Shown here: positions 52,900-61,806 of the stretch, piece after piece | How positions within the stretch are numbered: the stretch's first letter is position 1 | How the letters are laid out: each line of letters starts with the position of its first letter | NCBI RefSeq assembly: GCF_009601505.1 | Contig: NZ_WITC01000043.1 | Span: 1-64,000, forward strand | Source: Sinorhizobium terangae | Lineage (GTDB): Bacteria; Pseudomonadota; Alphaproteobacteria; Rhizobiales; Rhizobiaceae | DNA: 64,000 bases | Reading direction: 5' to 3' | Position numbers and translations under genes: made by a program | Notes under the pieces: generated by a model | What the model was told of the DNA's origin: nothing | Seen by the model: the letters and a program-made list of their open reading frames with translations, nothing else | Database searches by the model: none

Positions 52900-55800
52900 C
52901 TAGTCGAGAAATGGCAGTATCATCAATGCTTCAGGATCAAGATCGTGACGTGCGCAGATGTCTCGAGCCAAGGTAAAATAGCGCTCGGCCGCCTCCAGAT
53001 CTCCCGCATCAAGGCAGAGCGCTGCAAGACCATCATAGCACGGAAACAGCACCTGTGCCTCGTTCGTTTCGGCGGCGAGATCTATCGCCTCGCCATAGAA
53101 CCGTCGCGCCTCGTGCGGGCGGTCGTGGCACTGGTAAATCTGCCCGAGCACAAGCAACGAAACCGGCAGGTGCTCGCGCTGGTCGAGGGCGCGGTCGATT
53201 TCGATCGCCTTCTCGGCGGCTGGCACGCCGTCGTCGGCGCAGCGGTCGGTGAAGGTGCAGTAGGCCACGGCCAGGTTGGCGAGCAGCCGCGCCTGAAAGC
53301 CGAGATCGCCGATGCGCCGCGCCATATCCAGCCCGCGTCGGCAGACCTCGACCGCAAGCTTCGGATCGACGATGGTGTAGAGCACACCGAGATTCGTGTA
53401 TCCGCGGCAGGCCGCCTGCATCAGGGTAGCCGCCTCGGCAACGGCAACGCTCTCCTCCACCGCAGCGATCGCTTCGCGCGTCTGGCCACGCCGCGCCAGC
53501 GCCACGCCCCTGGTGTTCAACGCCTCGGCCGTCACCAAGGCCGCCTCGCGCCGCGCCTCGTCACTGGCGTCTCGCGCCAAATCCCTGACCCGGCTCAACG
53601 CGTCGTCGGCCCATTCCGACGCGGCAAGATAGTCGCCCATGCGAAAAGCAAGATGTCCGCGCTCCTGCAGAAGGGAGGCGCTCTCCACGGGCGCATCCGC
53701 GCTTGCGAGAAGGGCCGCCGCATCGCTGAAATTCGCTTGTGCCTGTTCGCGATTGCCGGCCTCCCAGAGAAGATGGCCGAGCTTGCGGAGGATCCGGGCG
53801 GAGGCAACCGGGTCGGTCGAGACCCGCTCGCAGCCGAGCAGCGCGTGATAATGCTCCTCCGCCGCGGCACGCTCACCGGTCGGCACCAGGAGATCCGCGA
53901 TGCGCTCGCGGGCGACGAACCATTCCGGCCTTTGTTCGCCCAAGGCCGCAAGGGCTGCCATGGCCTGCCGGTAGTAGCGGATGGCATCCTCGTTGGCACA
54001 AAGCTGGCGCGCTCGATCGCCGGCCGCCATGAGGTAGCGCGCGCCCCTGATCCTGTCTGCCGACTGGCTGAAATGGTGGCCGAGCAGCGCCAGTTCCTCG
54101 AACCGCTGCGGGTTCTCGCCATAGCGACGCTCGAGCGCCTCGGCGATGGTCGCGTGAATTTCCGTGCGGCGCTTCACGAGCAGGTTGTTATAGACCGCCT
54201 CGTGTAGCAGCGACTGCGTGAAACGGTAGGACTGCAACGATCGCTCGCTCCCCGCCTCCTCTATGATTTCCGTGTCGCAAAGCAATTCCAGGCCCCGGTC
54301 TACCTCGGCCGGCGCCACGGAGATGCTCCTGAGCAGGTTCGCGTCGAAGCTCGGGCCGATCACCGCGGCGCAATGAACCAGCCGGCGAACCTCCTGCGGC
54401 AACCGGTCGATTCTTGCGAGCAGCATCGCCTCGATGCCGATGGGGATATCGACCGTCGCTTCACCGCCGGCCACGCGCCAATGGGAACCGTCGCGCGTGA
54501 GCGTCTCCAGATCGATCAGGCTGCGGACGATCTCCTCGACGAACAGCGGGTTGCCGCCAGCCCGCCGCAGGATCCGTTCACACAATTTGTTGGGCAGACC
54601 GCCTTCTCCGAAGAAGGCCGACAGGAGGTGCTGGCCATCGGCAGCGGATAATGGACCAAGGCGCAAGGCGGTGATGCTGGTGCGGCCGGGCGCCAGCCGG
54701 TCGGGACCGGCATCCGGCCGCTGCGTCGTCAAGAGCATCAACGGCCGGCGATCGAGCCTGTCCAGCACGAAGCGCAGCGCCTCGAGCGAAGCCGAATCCG
54801 CCCAGTGCAGGTCCTCTATGACGAGGAGAAGCGGCGCCTGGTCGAGACGGCGCTCCATGATCGTCCGGATGGCGGAGAACAGCTGCCGCCGAACCTGTTC
54901 GGGCGCAACGTGCTGCAGCATCCCATCGCGATCGTCGATGCCGAGAATATGAAAGAAGAGCGGCATGAGCTGTTCGATCTCGTCCGGCGGAAAGCCTATT
55001 TCGGCAAGGCCCAGGGACAGGCCCTCCTCTGTCTCCTGCGGCGTGTCGGCCGGGGATATGCCGTAGGCACTGCGCAGGACCCGGGCGAGTGTTCCGTAGG
55101 AGGGTTCGCCGAGTGGGGAACACGCGGCCCGCCGCACGGCGACGTGTGCAAACTCGGGCTCCTCGCCAAGGCCGGCAAGAAAGTCGTTGACGAGACGTGT
55201 CTTACCGATCCCGGCTTCACCGGTCAGGCGCACCAATTGCGCCGTACCGCTGGAGGCCAACGCAAGACAGTCGCGCAAGCGCCCGATTTCCTTGTCGCGC
55301 CCGATCAGCGGCGCGCTCAGGCCGAGCGCGTCGAGCCCCCGTGCCGCGCGCGGCACGTCGAGTACCCCGCTCATGCGGTGAACCTGCACGCTGCCGGCCT
55401 TGCCGCGCAAGGTGACCGCCCCAAGCGTCTCATAGGCAAAAGCATGCCGCGTGAGGCGGTGCGTCACCGGCCCCACAAGTATCTCATCAGGCCCCGCCAT
55501 CGACTGCAGCCGCTGCGCGGTGTTCACCGTGTCTCCGGTGACGGAATAGGATTTGCTGTCGCCTGCACCGAAGGCGCCGGTGACAACGGGGCCGGTATTG
55601 ACACCGATATGGAGGTTCAGCGGCAGACCGATCCGCACGCGCCAGCGTTCGCCCACGTGCGCCGCCCGGCGCACCATTTCCATCGCCGCACGAAGCGCTC
55701 GTTCCGGGTCGTCCTCATGCGCCACTGGCGCACCGAAGAGGGCGAGCAACGCGTCGCCGATGAACTTGTCGACGAAGCCGCCGAAGGCTTCCACGGCCTC

Positions 55801-56163
55801 CGTCAACTCCTCGAAGAGTTCGTTCTGCAGCGTCTGCAGGATCTCAGGATCGACCTGCTCGCCCAGGGTGGTGAAGCTGCAGAGATCGGCAAAGACGATC
55901 GTAACCGTGCGGCGGTCGGCACCACTGTCCGCGCTCGAACGTGGCGGAGAGACGGCCTGCGGTGCCGGGCCGGGAGTCCGGGGGCGTTGCGCCGGCACGG
56001 AGGGAGCCGACGCACCGAGCTGCGTGCCGCATCGCGGGCAAAAGGCAAAGTGCGGCGGACAGGAATAGCCGCACCCCGGACACAGGTTCTGCTGTTTCGC
56101 ACCGCACTTCGGGCAAAACGCAAAGCCGCTTTGTATTTCGTAACCGCATTCGTGACAGTTCAT
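52900..56163 (-). CDS. Class III adenylate/guanylate cyclase fused to AAA ATPase and TPR region, with zinc ribbons
   Basis: 1087 residues. Residues 1-50 carry two double-Cys zinc ribbons (CHECGYEI, FCPKCGAKQ; CPGCGYSC, FCPRCGTQ). Cyclase domain about 80-270: metal Asp in IVFADLCSFT, VDKFIGDALLALFGAP with Lys and second Asp, and VTGDTVNTAQRLQ with the transition-state Asn and Arg, so catalysis looks intact. AAA_16 domain about 290-560: Walker A LTGEAGIGKTRL, Walker B LLLVIEDLHWAD. The last ~450 residues are TPR-like helices. It is soluble, with no membrane segment. The ATG at 56163 begins the first ribbon. It probably makes cAMP in response to a bound partner or nucleotide state. Confidence 0.88.
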   Translation of the reverse strand: MNCHECGYEIQSGFAFCPKCGAKQQNLCPGCGYSCPPHFAFCPRCGTQLGASAPSVPAQRPRTPGPAPQAVSPPRSSADSGADRRTVTIVFADLCSFTTLGEQVDPEILQTLQNELFEELTEAVEAFGGFVDKFIGDALLALFGAPVAHEDDPERALRAAMEMVRRAAHVGERWRVRIGLPLNLHIGVNTGPVVTGAFGAGDSKSYSVTGDTVNTAQRLQSMAGPDEILVGPVTHRLTRHAFAYETLGAVTLRGKAGSVQVHRMSGVLDVPRAARGLDALGLSAPLIGRDKEIGRLRDCLALASSGTAQLVRLTGEAGIGKTRLVNDFLAGLGEEPEFAHVAVRRAACSPLGEPSYGTLARVLRSAYGISPADTPQETEEGLSLGLAEIGFPPDEIEQLMPLFFHILGIDDRDGMLQHVAPEQVRRQLFSAIRTIMERRLDQAPLLLVIEDLHWADSASLEALRFVLDRLDRRPLMLLTTQRPDAGPDRLAPGRTSITALRLGPLSAADGQHLLSAFFGEGGLPNKLCERILRRAGGNPLFVEEIVRSLIDLETLTRDGSHWRVAGGEATVDIPIGIEAMLLARIDRLPQEVRRLVHCAAVIGPSFDANLLRSISVAPAEVDRGLELLCDTEIIEEAGSERSLQSYRFTQSLLHEAVYNNLLVKRRTEIHATIAEALERRYGENPQRFEELALLGHHFSQSADRIRGARYLMAAGDRARQLCANEDAIRYYRQAMAALAALGEQRPEWFVARERIADLLVPTGERAAAEEHYHALLGCERVSTDPVASARILRKLGHLLWEAGNREQAQANFSDAAALLASADAPVESASLLQERGHLAFRMGDYLAASEWADDALSRVRDLARDASDEARREAALVTAEALNTRGVALARRGQTREAIAAVEESVAVAEAATLMQAACRGYTNLGVLYTIVDPKLAVEVCRRGLDMARRIGDLGFQARLLANLAVAYCTFTDRCADDGVPAAEKAIEIDRALDQREHLPVSLLVLGQIYQCHDRPHEARRFYGEAIDLAAETNEAQVLFPCYDGLAALCLDAGDLEAAERYFTLARDICARHDLDPEALMILPFLD

Positions 56164-56455
56164 CTCGGACGAACCCTCAAGAAGTCCGACACGTCCGGGA
56201 AAGGGCCTGTCGGGTATGAATGCCCAATGACAATGGACTTGTTGTCTTGGCTTGGCAAGCAAACGCAGGATGGCCGCGGCAACGCGCGCCAGCGACACGC
56301 TAAGGTGACGCGGCGACCCACCGCCAACTGCTCAGTCGGCGGAAATAATCTGACGCAAAAGATGACGCGCGCGCAATTTTGCGCTAGTACCCTGCACCGG
56401 CGCTCCCGTATCGCCATATCCGCATAATGACATTCGTCCGTGAAGGAACACGTTC

Positions 56456-58294
56456 ATGCCTGCCTATCGCTCCCGCACCACCACACACGGCCGCAACATG
56501 GCCGGCGCCCGCGGCCTCTGGCGCGCAACGGGCATGAAGGACAGCGACTTCGGCAAGCCGATTATCGCGGTGGTGAACTCGTTCACGCAGTTCGTGCCGG
56601 GTCACGTGCATTTGAAGGATCTGGGCCAGCTCGTCGCGCGCGAGATCGAGGCGGCCGGCGGTGTTGCCAAGGAATTCAACACGATCGCCGTCGACGACGG
56701 CATCGCCATGGGCCATGACGGCATGCTCTATTCGCTGCCCTCGCGCGAAATCATCGCCGACAGCGTCGAATATATGGTCAACGCGCACTGCGCCGACGCC
56801 ATGGTCTGCATTTCCAACTGCGACAAGATCACCCCCGGCATGTTGATGGCGGCCCTTCGCCTCAACATCCCGGCCGTCTTCGTCTCCGGTGGCCCGATGG
56901 AAGCCGGCAAGGTCGTTCTGCACGGCAAGAAACACGCGCTCGACCTCGTCGATGCAATGGTCGCTGCCGCCGACGACAATATTTCCGACGAAGACGTCAA
57001 GGTCATCGAACGTTCCGCCTGCCCGACCTGCGGCTCCTGCTCGGGCATGTTCACCGCGAACTCGATGAACTGTCTGACCGAGGCGCTCGGCCTGTCGCTT
57101 CCCGGCAACGGCTCGACGCTGGCGACCCATGCTGACCGCAAGCGCCTCTTCGTCGAGGCGGGTCACCTGGTGGTCGACCTCGCCCGCCGCTACTACGAAC
57201 AAGAAGACGAACGCGTCCTCCCGCGCACGATTGCTTCCAAGCAGGCCTTCGAGAATGCCATGGCGCTCGATATCGCCATGGGCGGCTCGACCAACACCGT
57301 GCTGCACATCCTCGCCGCCGCCTATGAGGGCGAGGTCGATTTCACCATGGACGATATCGACCGGCTGTCGCGCAACGTCCCGTGCCTCTCGAAGGTCGCC
57401 CCCGCGAAGGCCGACGTGCATATGGAAGACGTGCACCGGGCCGGCGGCATCATGTCGATCCTCGGCGAACTCGACAAGGGCGGCCTCATCAATCGCGACT
57501 GCACGACCGTGCATAGCGACACAATCGGCGACGCCATCGACCGTTGGGACATCACCCGTACCTCGAGCGAAACGGTCCGCAATTTCTTCCGTGCCGCCCC
57601 CGGCGGCATCCCGACCCAGGTCGCCTTCAGCCAGGACGCTCGCTGGGAGGAGCTCGACACGGACCGCGAGAAGGGCGTCATCCGCTCGGTCGAGCACCCC
57701 TTCTCGAAGGACGGCGGCCTCGCTGTGCTCAAGGGCAACATCGCGCTCGACGGCTGCATCGTGAAGACCGCCGGCGTCGACGAGAGTATCCTGAAGTTTT
57801 CCGGCCCCGCGCGGGTCTTCGAAAGCCAGGACGCCGCCGTCAAGGCGATCCTCGGCAACGAGATCAAGGCGGGCGACGTCGTCGTCATCCGCTATGAAGG
57901 GCCGAAGGGCGGGCCGGGCATGCAGGAAATGCTCTATCCGACCAGCTATCTGAAGTCGAAGGGCCTCGGCAAGGCCTGCGCGTTGATCACCGACGGCCGT
58001 TTCTCCGGCGGCACGTCCGGTCTCTCCATCGGCCACGTTTCGCCGGAAGCGGCGAATGGCGGCACGATCGGCCTCGTGCGCGAAGGCGACATGATCGACA
58101 TCGACATCCCGAACCGCACGATCAGCTTGCGTGTCGACGAAGCCGACCTCGCCACCCGCAGACAGGAGCAGGACGCCAAGGGCTGGAAGCCGGCCGAGCA
58201 GCGCAAGCGCCAGGTGACGACCGCGCTCAAGGCCTACGCCGCTTTCGCAACCTCTGCCGACCGCGGCGCCGTGCGGGATCTCGGCGACCGGTGA
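56456..58294 (+). CDS. ilvD: Dihydroxy-acid dehydratase
   Basis: 612 residues. Dehydrates 2,3-dihydroxy-isovalerate and -methylvalerate in valine/isoleucine synthesis, using an Fe-S cluster and Mg. [26 protein letters not shown] is split here as [27 protein letters not shown] and [19 protein letters not shown] supply the cluster cysteines; [19 protein letters not shown] is the C-terminal signature. It is 292 bases from the divergent cyclase gene, a gap without further features. A hairpin follows the stop. Confidence 0.97.
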   Translation: MPAYRSRTTTHGRNMAGARGLWRATGMKDSDFGKPIIAVVNSFTQFVPGHVHLKDLGQLVAREIEAAGGVAKEFNTIAVDDGIAMGHDGMLYSLPSREIIADSVEYMVNAHCADAMVCISNCDKITPGMLMAALRLNIPAVFVSGGPMEAGKVVLHGKKHALDLVDAMVAAADDNISDEDVKVIERSACPTCGSCSGMFTANSMNCLTEALGLSLPGNGSTLATHADRKRLFVEAGHLVVDLARRYYEQEDERVLPRTIASKQAFENAMALDIAMGGSTNTVLHILAAAYEGEVDFTMDDIDRLSRNVPCLSKVAPAKADVHMEDVHRAGGIMSILGELDKGGLINRDCTTVHSDTIGDAIDRWDITRTSSETVRNFFRAAPGGIPTQVAFSQDARWEELDTDREKGVIRSVEHPFSKDGGLAVLKGNIALDGCIVKTAGVDESILKFSGPARVFESQDAAVKAILGNEIKAGDVVVIRYEGPKGGPGMQEMLYPTSYLKSKGLGKACALITDGRFSGGTSGLSIGHVSPEAANGGTIGLVREGDMIDIDIPNRTISLRVDEADLATRRQEQDAKGWKPAEQRKRQVTTALKAYAAFATSADRGAVRDLGDR

Positions 58295-58317
58295 TCGGCG
58301 CAACTCGCAAACGCAAG

Positions 58318-58348
58318 AAGGCTCCCGTCGCGGCGGGGGCCTTTTCGT
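58318..58348 (+). terminator. Terminator after ilvD
   Basis: AAGGCtCCCG (from 58318) pairs with CGGGgGCCTT with small irregularities, then TTTTCG. It is 24 bases past the stop and precedes the convergent GFA gene. Confidence 0.6.
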
Positions 58349-58363
58349 TGCAAGCCGCTTGAA

Positions 58364-58774
58364 TCACATGTACCGTGTCTCGGCGGGCGGGTTCCACCAG
58401 TTGTTGTGCAGCCCGTCCATATACTGGATCGGCAAGGCCGCGAGCACGGCCGGATCGACATCATCCAGGCAGGCGACGTTGATCGAGACGAAGGCGCCGC
58501 CGAGCTCCTCGACATATCCGTGGCCGTAGGGCGACAGCCCACAGGTGGGGCAGAACCGGTGATGGCCGCTCATCGTACCGAACTGATAGTCGCCGATACC
58601 CGCCTCCTCGCACATCAGCCGGAAGTCCTCCGGCTTCACGGTCGCACCCCAATAACGCTGCTTCGAGCAATACGAACAATTGCAGCGACTGGTCCCCGCC
58701 TGGAGATCGGCATCGACCTCATAGCGAATTCGTCCGCAATGGCAGCTGCCCCGATAGGTCGTCTTCATCGGCAT
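58364..58774 (-). CDS. GFA-domain zinc protein
   Basis: About 136 residues. Zinc-ligand motifs GSCHCGRIRYE, RCNCSYCSK and FCPTCGLSPYG match those of the GFA protein at 20405-20812; NINVACLDDVDP is also shared, so the two are paralogues. AAGGGAGGGGTG precedes the ATG at 58774; another ATG lies six bases in. Formaldehyde activation is not established for this subgroup. It is the last gene before a repeat and the MarR gene, and is convergent with ilvD. Confidence 0.9.
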   Translation of the reverse strand: MPMKTTYRGSCHCGRIRYEVDADLQAGTSRCNCSYCSKQRYWGATVKPEDFRLMCEEAGIGDYQFGTMSGHHRFCPTCGLSPYGHGYVEELGGAFVSINVACLDDVDPAVLAALPIQYMDGLHNNWWNPPAETRYM

Positions 58775-58865
58775 CACCCCTCCCTTTGGTGCCATCAGGT
58801 CTTCGATTTTCGCAAAGTTAGAGCGGGAAACGCGGACGGAAAGGCCTCCCAGTCCGCTTCGGCGC

Positions 58866-58925
58866 CTATAGCGCCGCGTGTCTTATCAGACGCGCGAAGG
58901 ACGCATTAGCGCTTTGAATGGCTGC
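58866..58925 (+). repeat. Diverged family A/B repeat
   Basis: CTATAGCGCCGCGTGTCTTA / TCAGACGCGCGAAGGACGC followed by GCTTTGAATGGCTGCAAAA. It shares the GCGTC hairpin core with families A and B, but the second palindrome is missing. Confidence 0.5.
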
Positions 58926-58944
58926 AAAATGCCGGCCCGACCGT

Positions 58945-59433
58945 TCACGCCTCTACGGATAGGACCTCGGCGGCTCGCGTTCCGTCCTGGGTTAGCGCCA
59001 AAAGATCGGCGCGCAGGCGTTCCGGAACATTCGGGCCCAACCGCGCGTCGACCTCGGCATGGGTTTCCTTCCAGATCGGCACTGCCCGGGCGAGCAGCCG
59101 CTCGCCTTCCGCCGTCAGCCTCAGGCGGCGCAACCGGCGGTCCTCAGGGTCGACAAGGCCATCCACCAGTCCGCGACGCTCAAGCGGCTTCAGCGCGGCG
59201 GTCAGCGTCGTACGGTCCATCGCAAGCAGCGAGGCAACCATGCTCATGCTCGGAGGTTCGGGCCGGTTGAGCGACATCAGCAGCGAGAATTGCCCGTTTG
59301 TGATATCGAGAGGCCGAAGCGCCTCGTCGAACCGCCGCGCGAGTGCCCGGGCGGCGCGCTGGACATGCAGGCAGAGACAGTTGTCCCTGACGAGGACGGT
59401 GGTGGCGAAGGGTACCAGAAGCGACTTTGACAT
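58945..59433 (-). CDS. MarR-family transcriptional regulator
   Basis: 162 residues. The winged helix spans ITNGQFSLLMSLNRPEPPSM, VASLLAMDRTTLTAALKPL and RGLVDGLVDPEDRRLRRLRL. A Cys in DNCLCLHVQR near the dimer helix could sense oxidation or ligands (an inference). It is divergent from the DUF899 gene, with a 12-bp palindrome in the 63-base gap, so it probably represses itself and that gene. The usual MarR length is 140-165. Confidence 0.92.
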   Translation of the reverse strand: MSKSLLVPFATTVLVRDNCLCLHVQRAARALARRFDEALRPLDITNGQFSLLMSLNRPEPPSMSMVASLLAMDRTTLTAALKPLERRGLVDGLVDPEDRRLRRLRLTAEGERLLARAVPIWKETHAEVDARLGPNVPERLRADLLALTQDGTRAAEVLSVEA

Positions 59434-59439
59434 GGTTGA

Positions 59440-59475
59440 GTAATGTTGATATCAACGTAATTAGTCAAGTGCTAC
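59440..59475. promoter_or_regulatory. MarR operator and divergent promoters
   Basis: GTTGATATCAAC (59445-59456) is a perfect palindrome. On the minus strand TTGACT and CATTAC, 17 bases apart, bracket it as a marR promoter. On the plus strand its own TTGATA can act as -35 with TGCTAC about 18 bases on. A bound regulator would block both directions. Confidence 0.65.
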
Positions 59476-59496
59476 ATTTCATGAGGAGGAAGGAGC

Positions 59497-60222
59497 ATGA
59501 GACCACACCATGCCGTCGTGTCGCACGAGGAATGGCTGAAGGCGCGCAAATCACTTCTCGCCCTGGAAAAGGAACACACCCACCTGCGAGACCGGATCAA
59601 TGCCGAGCGTCAGGCACTGCCCTGGGTCAGGATGGATAAATCCTACATCTTCGAAACGCTTGCCGGCCCCAAGACATTGTCCGAGCTTTTCGACGGGCGC
59701 AGCCAGCTCGTCGTCTATCACTTCATGCTTGGACCAGACTGGGAAGCCGGCTGTTCTAGCTGCTCGTTTCTGGCCGATCACTTCGCCGGCATGCTGCCGC
59801 ATCTTAATCACCACGACGTCACGCTGATCGCAGCTTCGAATGCGCCGCTCGCCAAGATCGAGGCCTATCGCAAGCGAATGGGCTGGCATTTCCCGTGGGT
59901 GTCGGCGCAAGGCAACGGTTTCAACAGCGACTTCCATGTGTCCTTCACGCCCGCCGAGCTTGCGGGCGACAAGGTCGTCTACAATTTCACCGAAATCGAC
60001 AGCAGCGAGGCCTACGAAGAGCTTCCCGGACTCAGCGCCTTCTACAAGGACGAGGACGGCACCGTCTATCATACCTACTCCACCTATGCCCGCGGCCTGG
60101 AGGAGCTTGTCGGCACCTTCATGCTGCTCGATCGGGCGCCGAAGGGGCGGAACGAAGGTAAGGTCATGGACTTCGTCCGCCGCCACGACGAATACGAGGA
60201 GGCGCCCAGGCAAAGGGCCTGA
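59497..60222 (+). CDS. DUF899 thioredoxin-like protein
   Basis: 241 residues. VSHEEWLKARKSLLALEKEH, LPWVRMDKSYIFET, MLGPDWEAGCSSCSFLADHF and STYARGLEEL are the diagnostic DUF899 segments. The CSSCSF pair sits where thioredoxins have CxxC. The family is found in stress-responsive operons; function unproven. It follows a MarR-type operator, and the DUF1579 gene starts about 100 bases later, perhaps in one transcript. GAGGAAGGAGC precedes the ATG. Confidence 0.9.
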   Translation: MRPHHAVVSHEEWLKARKSLLALEKEHTHLRDRINAERQALPWVRMDKSYIFETLAGPKTLSELFDGRSQLVVYHFMLGPDWEAGCSSCSFLADHFAGMLPHLNHHDVTLIAASNAPLAKIEAYRKRMGWHFPWVSAQGNGFNSDFHVSFTPAELAGDKVVYNFTEIDSSEAYEELPGLSAFYKDEDGTVYHTYSTYARGLEELVGTFMLLDRAPKGRNEGKVMDFVRRHDEYEEAPRQRA

Positions 60223-60319
60223 GCCTGATGACAACCAGGGAACCATCGGCGTTTCCGAGCGTTGCTTTATCGCGCGGCGCTCCAGTTCGGGGCGCCGCGT
60301 CTCGCCATTGGAGGGATTG

Positions 60320-60793
60320 ATGAAGGCGGAACCTCAGGAGGAGCACCGGTGGCTTGAACAATTGCTCGGTGAGTGGGAGGTGACGTCGCTACCTCCGACC
60401 GAGGGCGACCAGCCGCAGACTCCATGGACGGAAAACGTTCGCTCGATGCAAGGTCTGTGGGTCGTCTGCGAGGGAAAAGGCACGATGCCGGACGGCAGCC
60501 CCGCCCAGTCGCTGATGACCCTTGGCTTCAACCCGCAGACGAACCGCTATGTCGGCACCTGGGTCGGCTCGATGATGACGCATATGTGGGTCTATGACGG
60601 CGTGCTGGAAGACGACCGCAAGACGCTCACACTCAACTGCGAGGGGCCGGACTTCGACCGACCCGGCAGATCCGCAAGCTATCAGGACGTAATCACCCTT
60701 ATCGACGGCAATCATCGCACGCTGACGGCCCGCGTCCAGACCGAAGACGGGAGCTGGAAGGAGGTCATGGCCGCCGAATATCGCCGGCGCTAA
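60320..60793 (+). CDS. DUF1579 protein
   Basis: 157 residues, mostly beta. EEHRWLEQLLGEWEV, TLGFNPQTNRYVGTWVGSMM and YDGVLEDDRKTLTLNCEGP are typical of DUF1579 (lipocalin-like barrel). GGAGGGATTG precedes the ATG at 60320, settling the start. No catalytic motif is recognisable. It lies between the DUF899 and VOC genes, a combination common in rhizobial and soil bacterial stress or detoxification clusters. The stop codon abuts a family C repeat. Confidence 0.88.
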   Translation: MKAEPQEEHRWLEQLLGEWEVTSLPPTEGDQPQTPWTENVRSMQGLWVVCEGKGTMPDGSPAQSLMTLGFNPQTNRYVGTWVGSMMTHMWVYDGVLEDDRKTLTLNCEGPDFDRPGRSASYQDVITLIDGNHRTLTARVQTEDGSWKEVMAAEYRRR

Positions 60794-60842
60794 TGCATGT
60801 CGCCCAAAATTGTGCAGCAGTTTTTGAGCCGACGACATGCAA
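60792..60842 (+). repeat. Family C palindromic repeat
   Basis: AATGCATGTCGCCCAAAA...CGACGACATGCAA; the ends TGCATGTCG and CGACATGCA are exact complements. It begins within the TAA stop of the DUF1579 gene, as the copy at 27157 directly follows a TAA. Confidence 0.72.
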
Positions 60843-60937
60843 ACGACACGCTGAAGAAGTAAACCGCGTAGCAGGAAAACCACTGTTCGGCTGCCGCGAA
60901 TGGCAGCACATCCCCACAAGAAACCGGAGGAGAGACA

Positions 60938-61708
60938 ATGACGGGTCAGCACGGGAAATTCGTCTGGTACGAACTGATGACGACTGATACGAAGGCCGCC
61001 CAAACTTTCTACGAGAGTGTCGTTGGCTGGAGCGGCAGCGATGCCGGTATGCCGGGCATCGAATACACGCTGTTCTCCGTCGGTGATCGGCATGTGGCGG
61101 GACTGATGACGATGCCCGAGGGCGCGCTCGATATGAAGATCCCGCCGGCCTGGCTCGGCTATGTCGCCGTCGATGACGTCGATGCGGCGGCTGCCAAGCT
61201 CGCCGCGGAGGGCGGCAATGTTCACCGCGCGCCCGATGACATCCCGGGCGTCGGCCGCTTCGCCATCGTCACAGATCCGCACGGTGCGGTCTTCGCGCTC
61301 TTCAAGGGAACGAGCGAGGAGCCCCCGGCGCTCGAGCAGATGGCGCCCGGAAACGTCGGCTGGCACGAGTTGATGGCCGGCGACCTTAATACCGCCTTTC
61401 CGTTCTATTCCAACTTGTTCGGCTGGACCAAGGACCAGGCAATGGACATGGGCGATATGGGCACCTATCAGATCTTCGCCTGGAACGGCACCCCGATCGG
61501 CGGCATGATGACCAAGCCGAAGGAGGTTCCCGCCCCCTATTGGCTCTACTATTTCAACGTCGAAGCGTTGGACTCGGCCATCGAGCGGGCAAAAGCCGGC
61601 GGCGCGAAGATCGTCCTGGAGCCGATGGAAGTTCCGGGCGGCTCCTGGATCGTCCAATGCATCGATCCGCAGGGCGCACTTTTTGCCCTTGTCGCGCCGA
61701 AGCGTTGA
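60938..61708 (+). CDS. VOC-family protein with two glyoxalase-type domains
   Basis: 256 residues, a tandem of two vicinal-oxygen-chelate domains. Domain 1 starts GKFVWYELMTTDTKAAQTFY and ends DPHGAVFALFKG; domain 2 starts VGWHELMAGDLNTAFPFYS and ends DPQGALFALVAP. Each half has a partial set of possible metal ligands (His/Glu), so metal use is uncertain. Related proteins are often annotated as lactoylglutathione lyase-like or hydroxylase-like without proof. CCGGAGGAGAGACA precedes the ATG. It is the last gene of the MarR-linked cluster. Confidence 0.88.
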   Translation: MTGQHGKFVWYELMTTDTKAAQTFYESVVGWSGSDAGMPGIEYTLFSVGDRHVAGLMTMPEGALDMKIPPAWLGYVAVDDVDAAAAKLAAEGGNVHRAPDDIPGVGRFAIVTDPHGAVFALFKGTSEEPPALEQMAPGNVGWHELMAGDLNTAFPFYSNLFGWTKDQAMDMGDMGTYQIFAWNGTPIGGMMTKPKEVPAPYWLYYFNVEALDSAIERAKAGGAKIVLEPMEVPGGSWIVQCIDPQGALFALVAPKR

Positions 61709-61750
61709 TGGCGGCGTTTCGGATACGGACCGACAACTCATGACACTTTA

Positions 61751-61783
61751 AGAGGGGCGCCTCTCCGCGTGGGGCGCCCCTCT
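61751..61783. terminator. Hairpin between convergent VOC and LysR genes
   Basis: AGAGGGGCGCC (61751-61761) and GGCGCCCCTCT (61773-61783) form an 11-bp stem. There is no T-run; it may still stop or stabilise both transcripts. Confidence 0.55.
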
Positions 61784-61806
61784 CCAATTCAAGCCTTGCG
61801 TATGTC

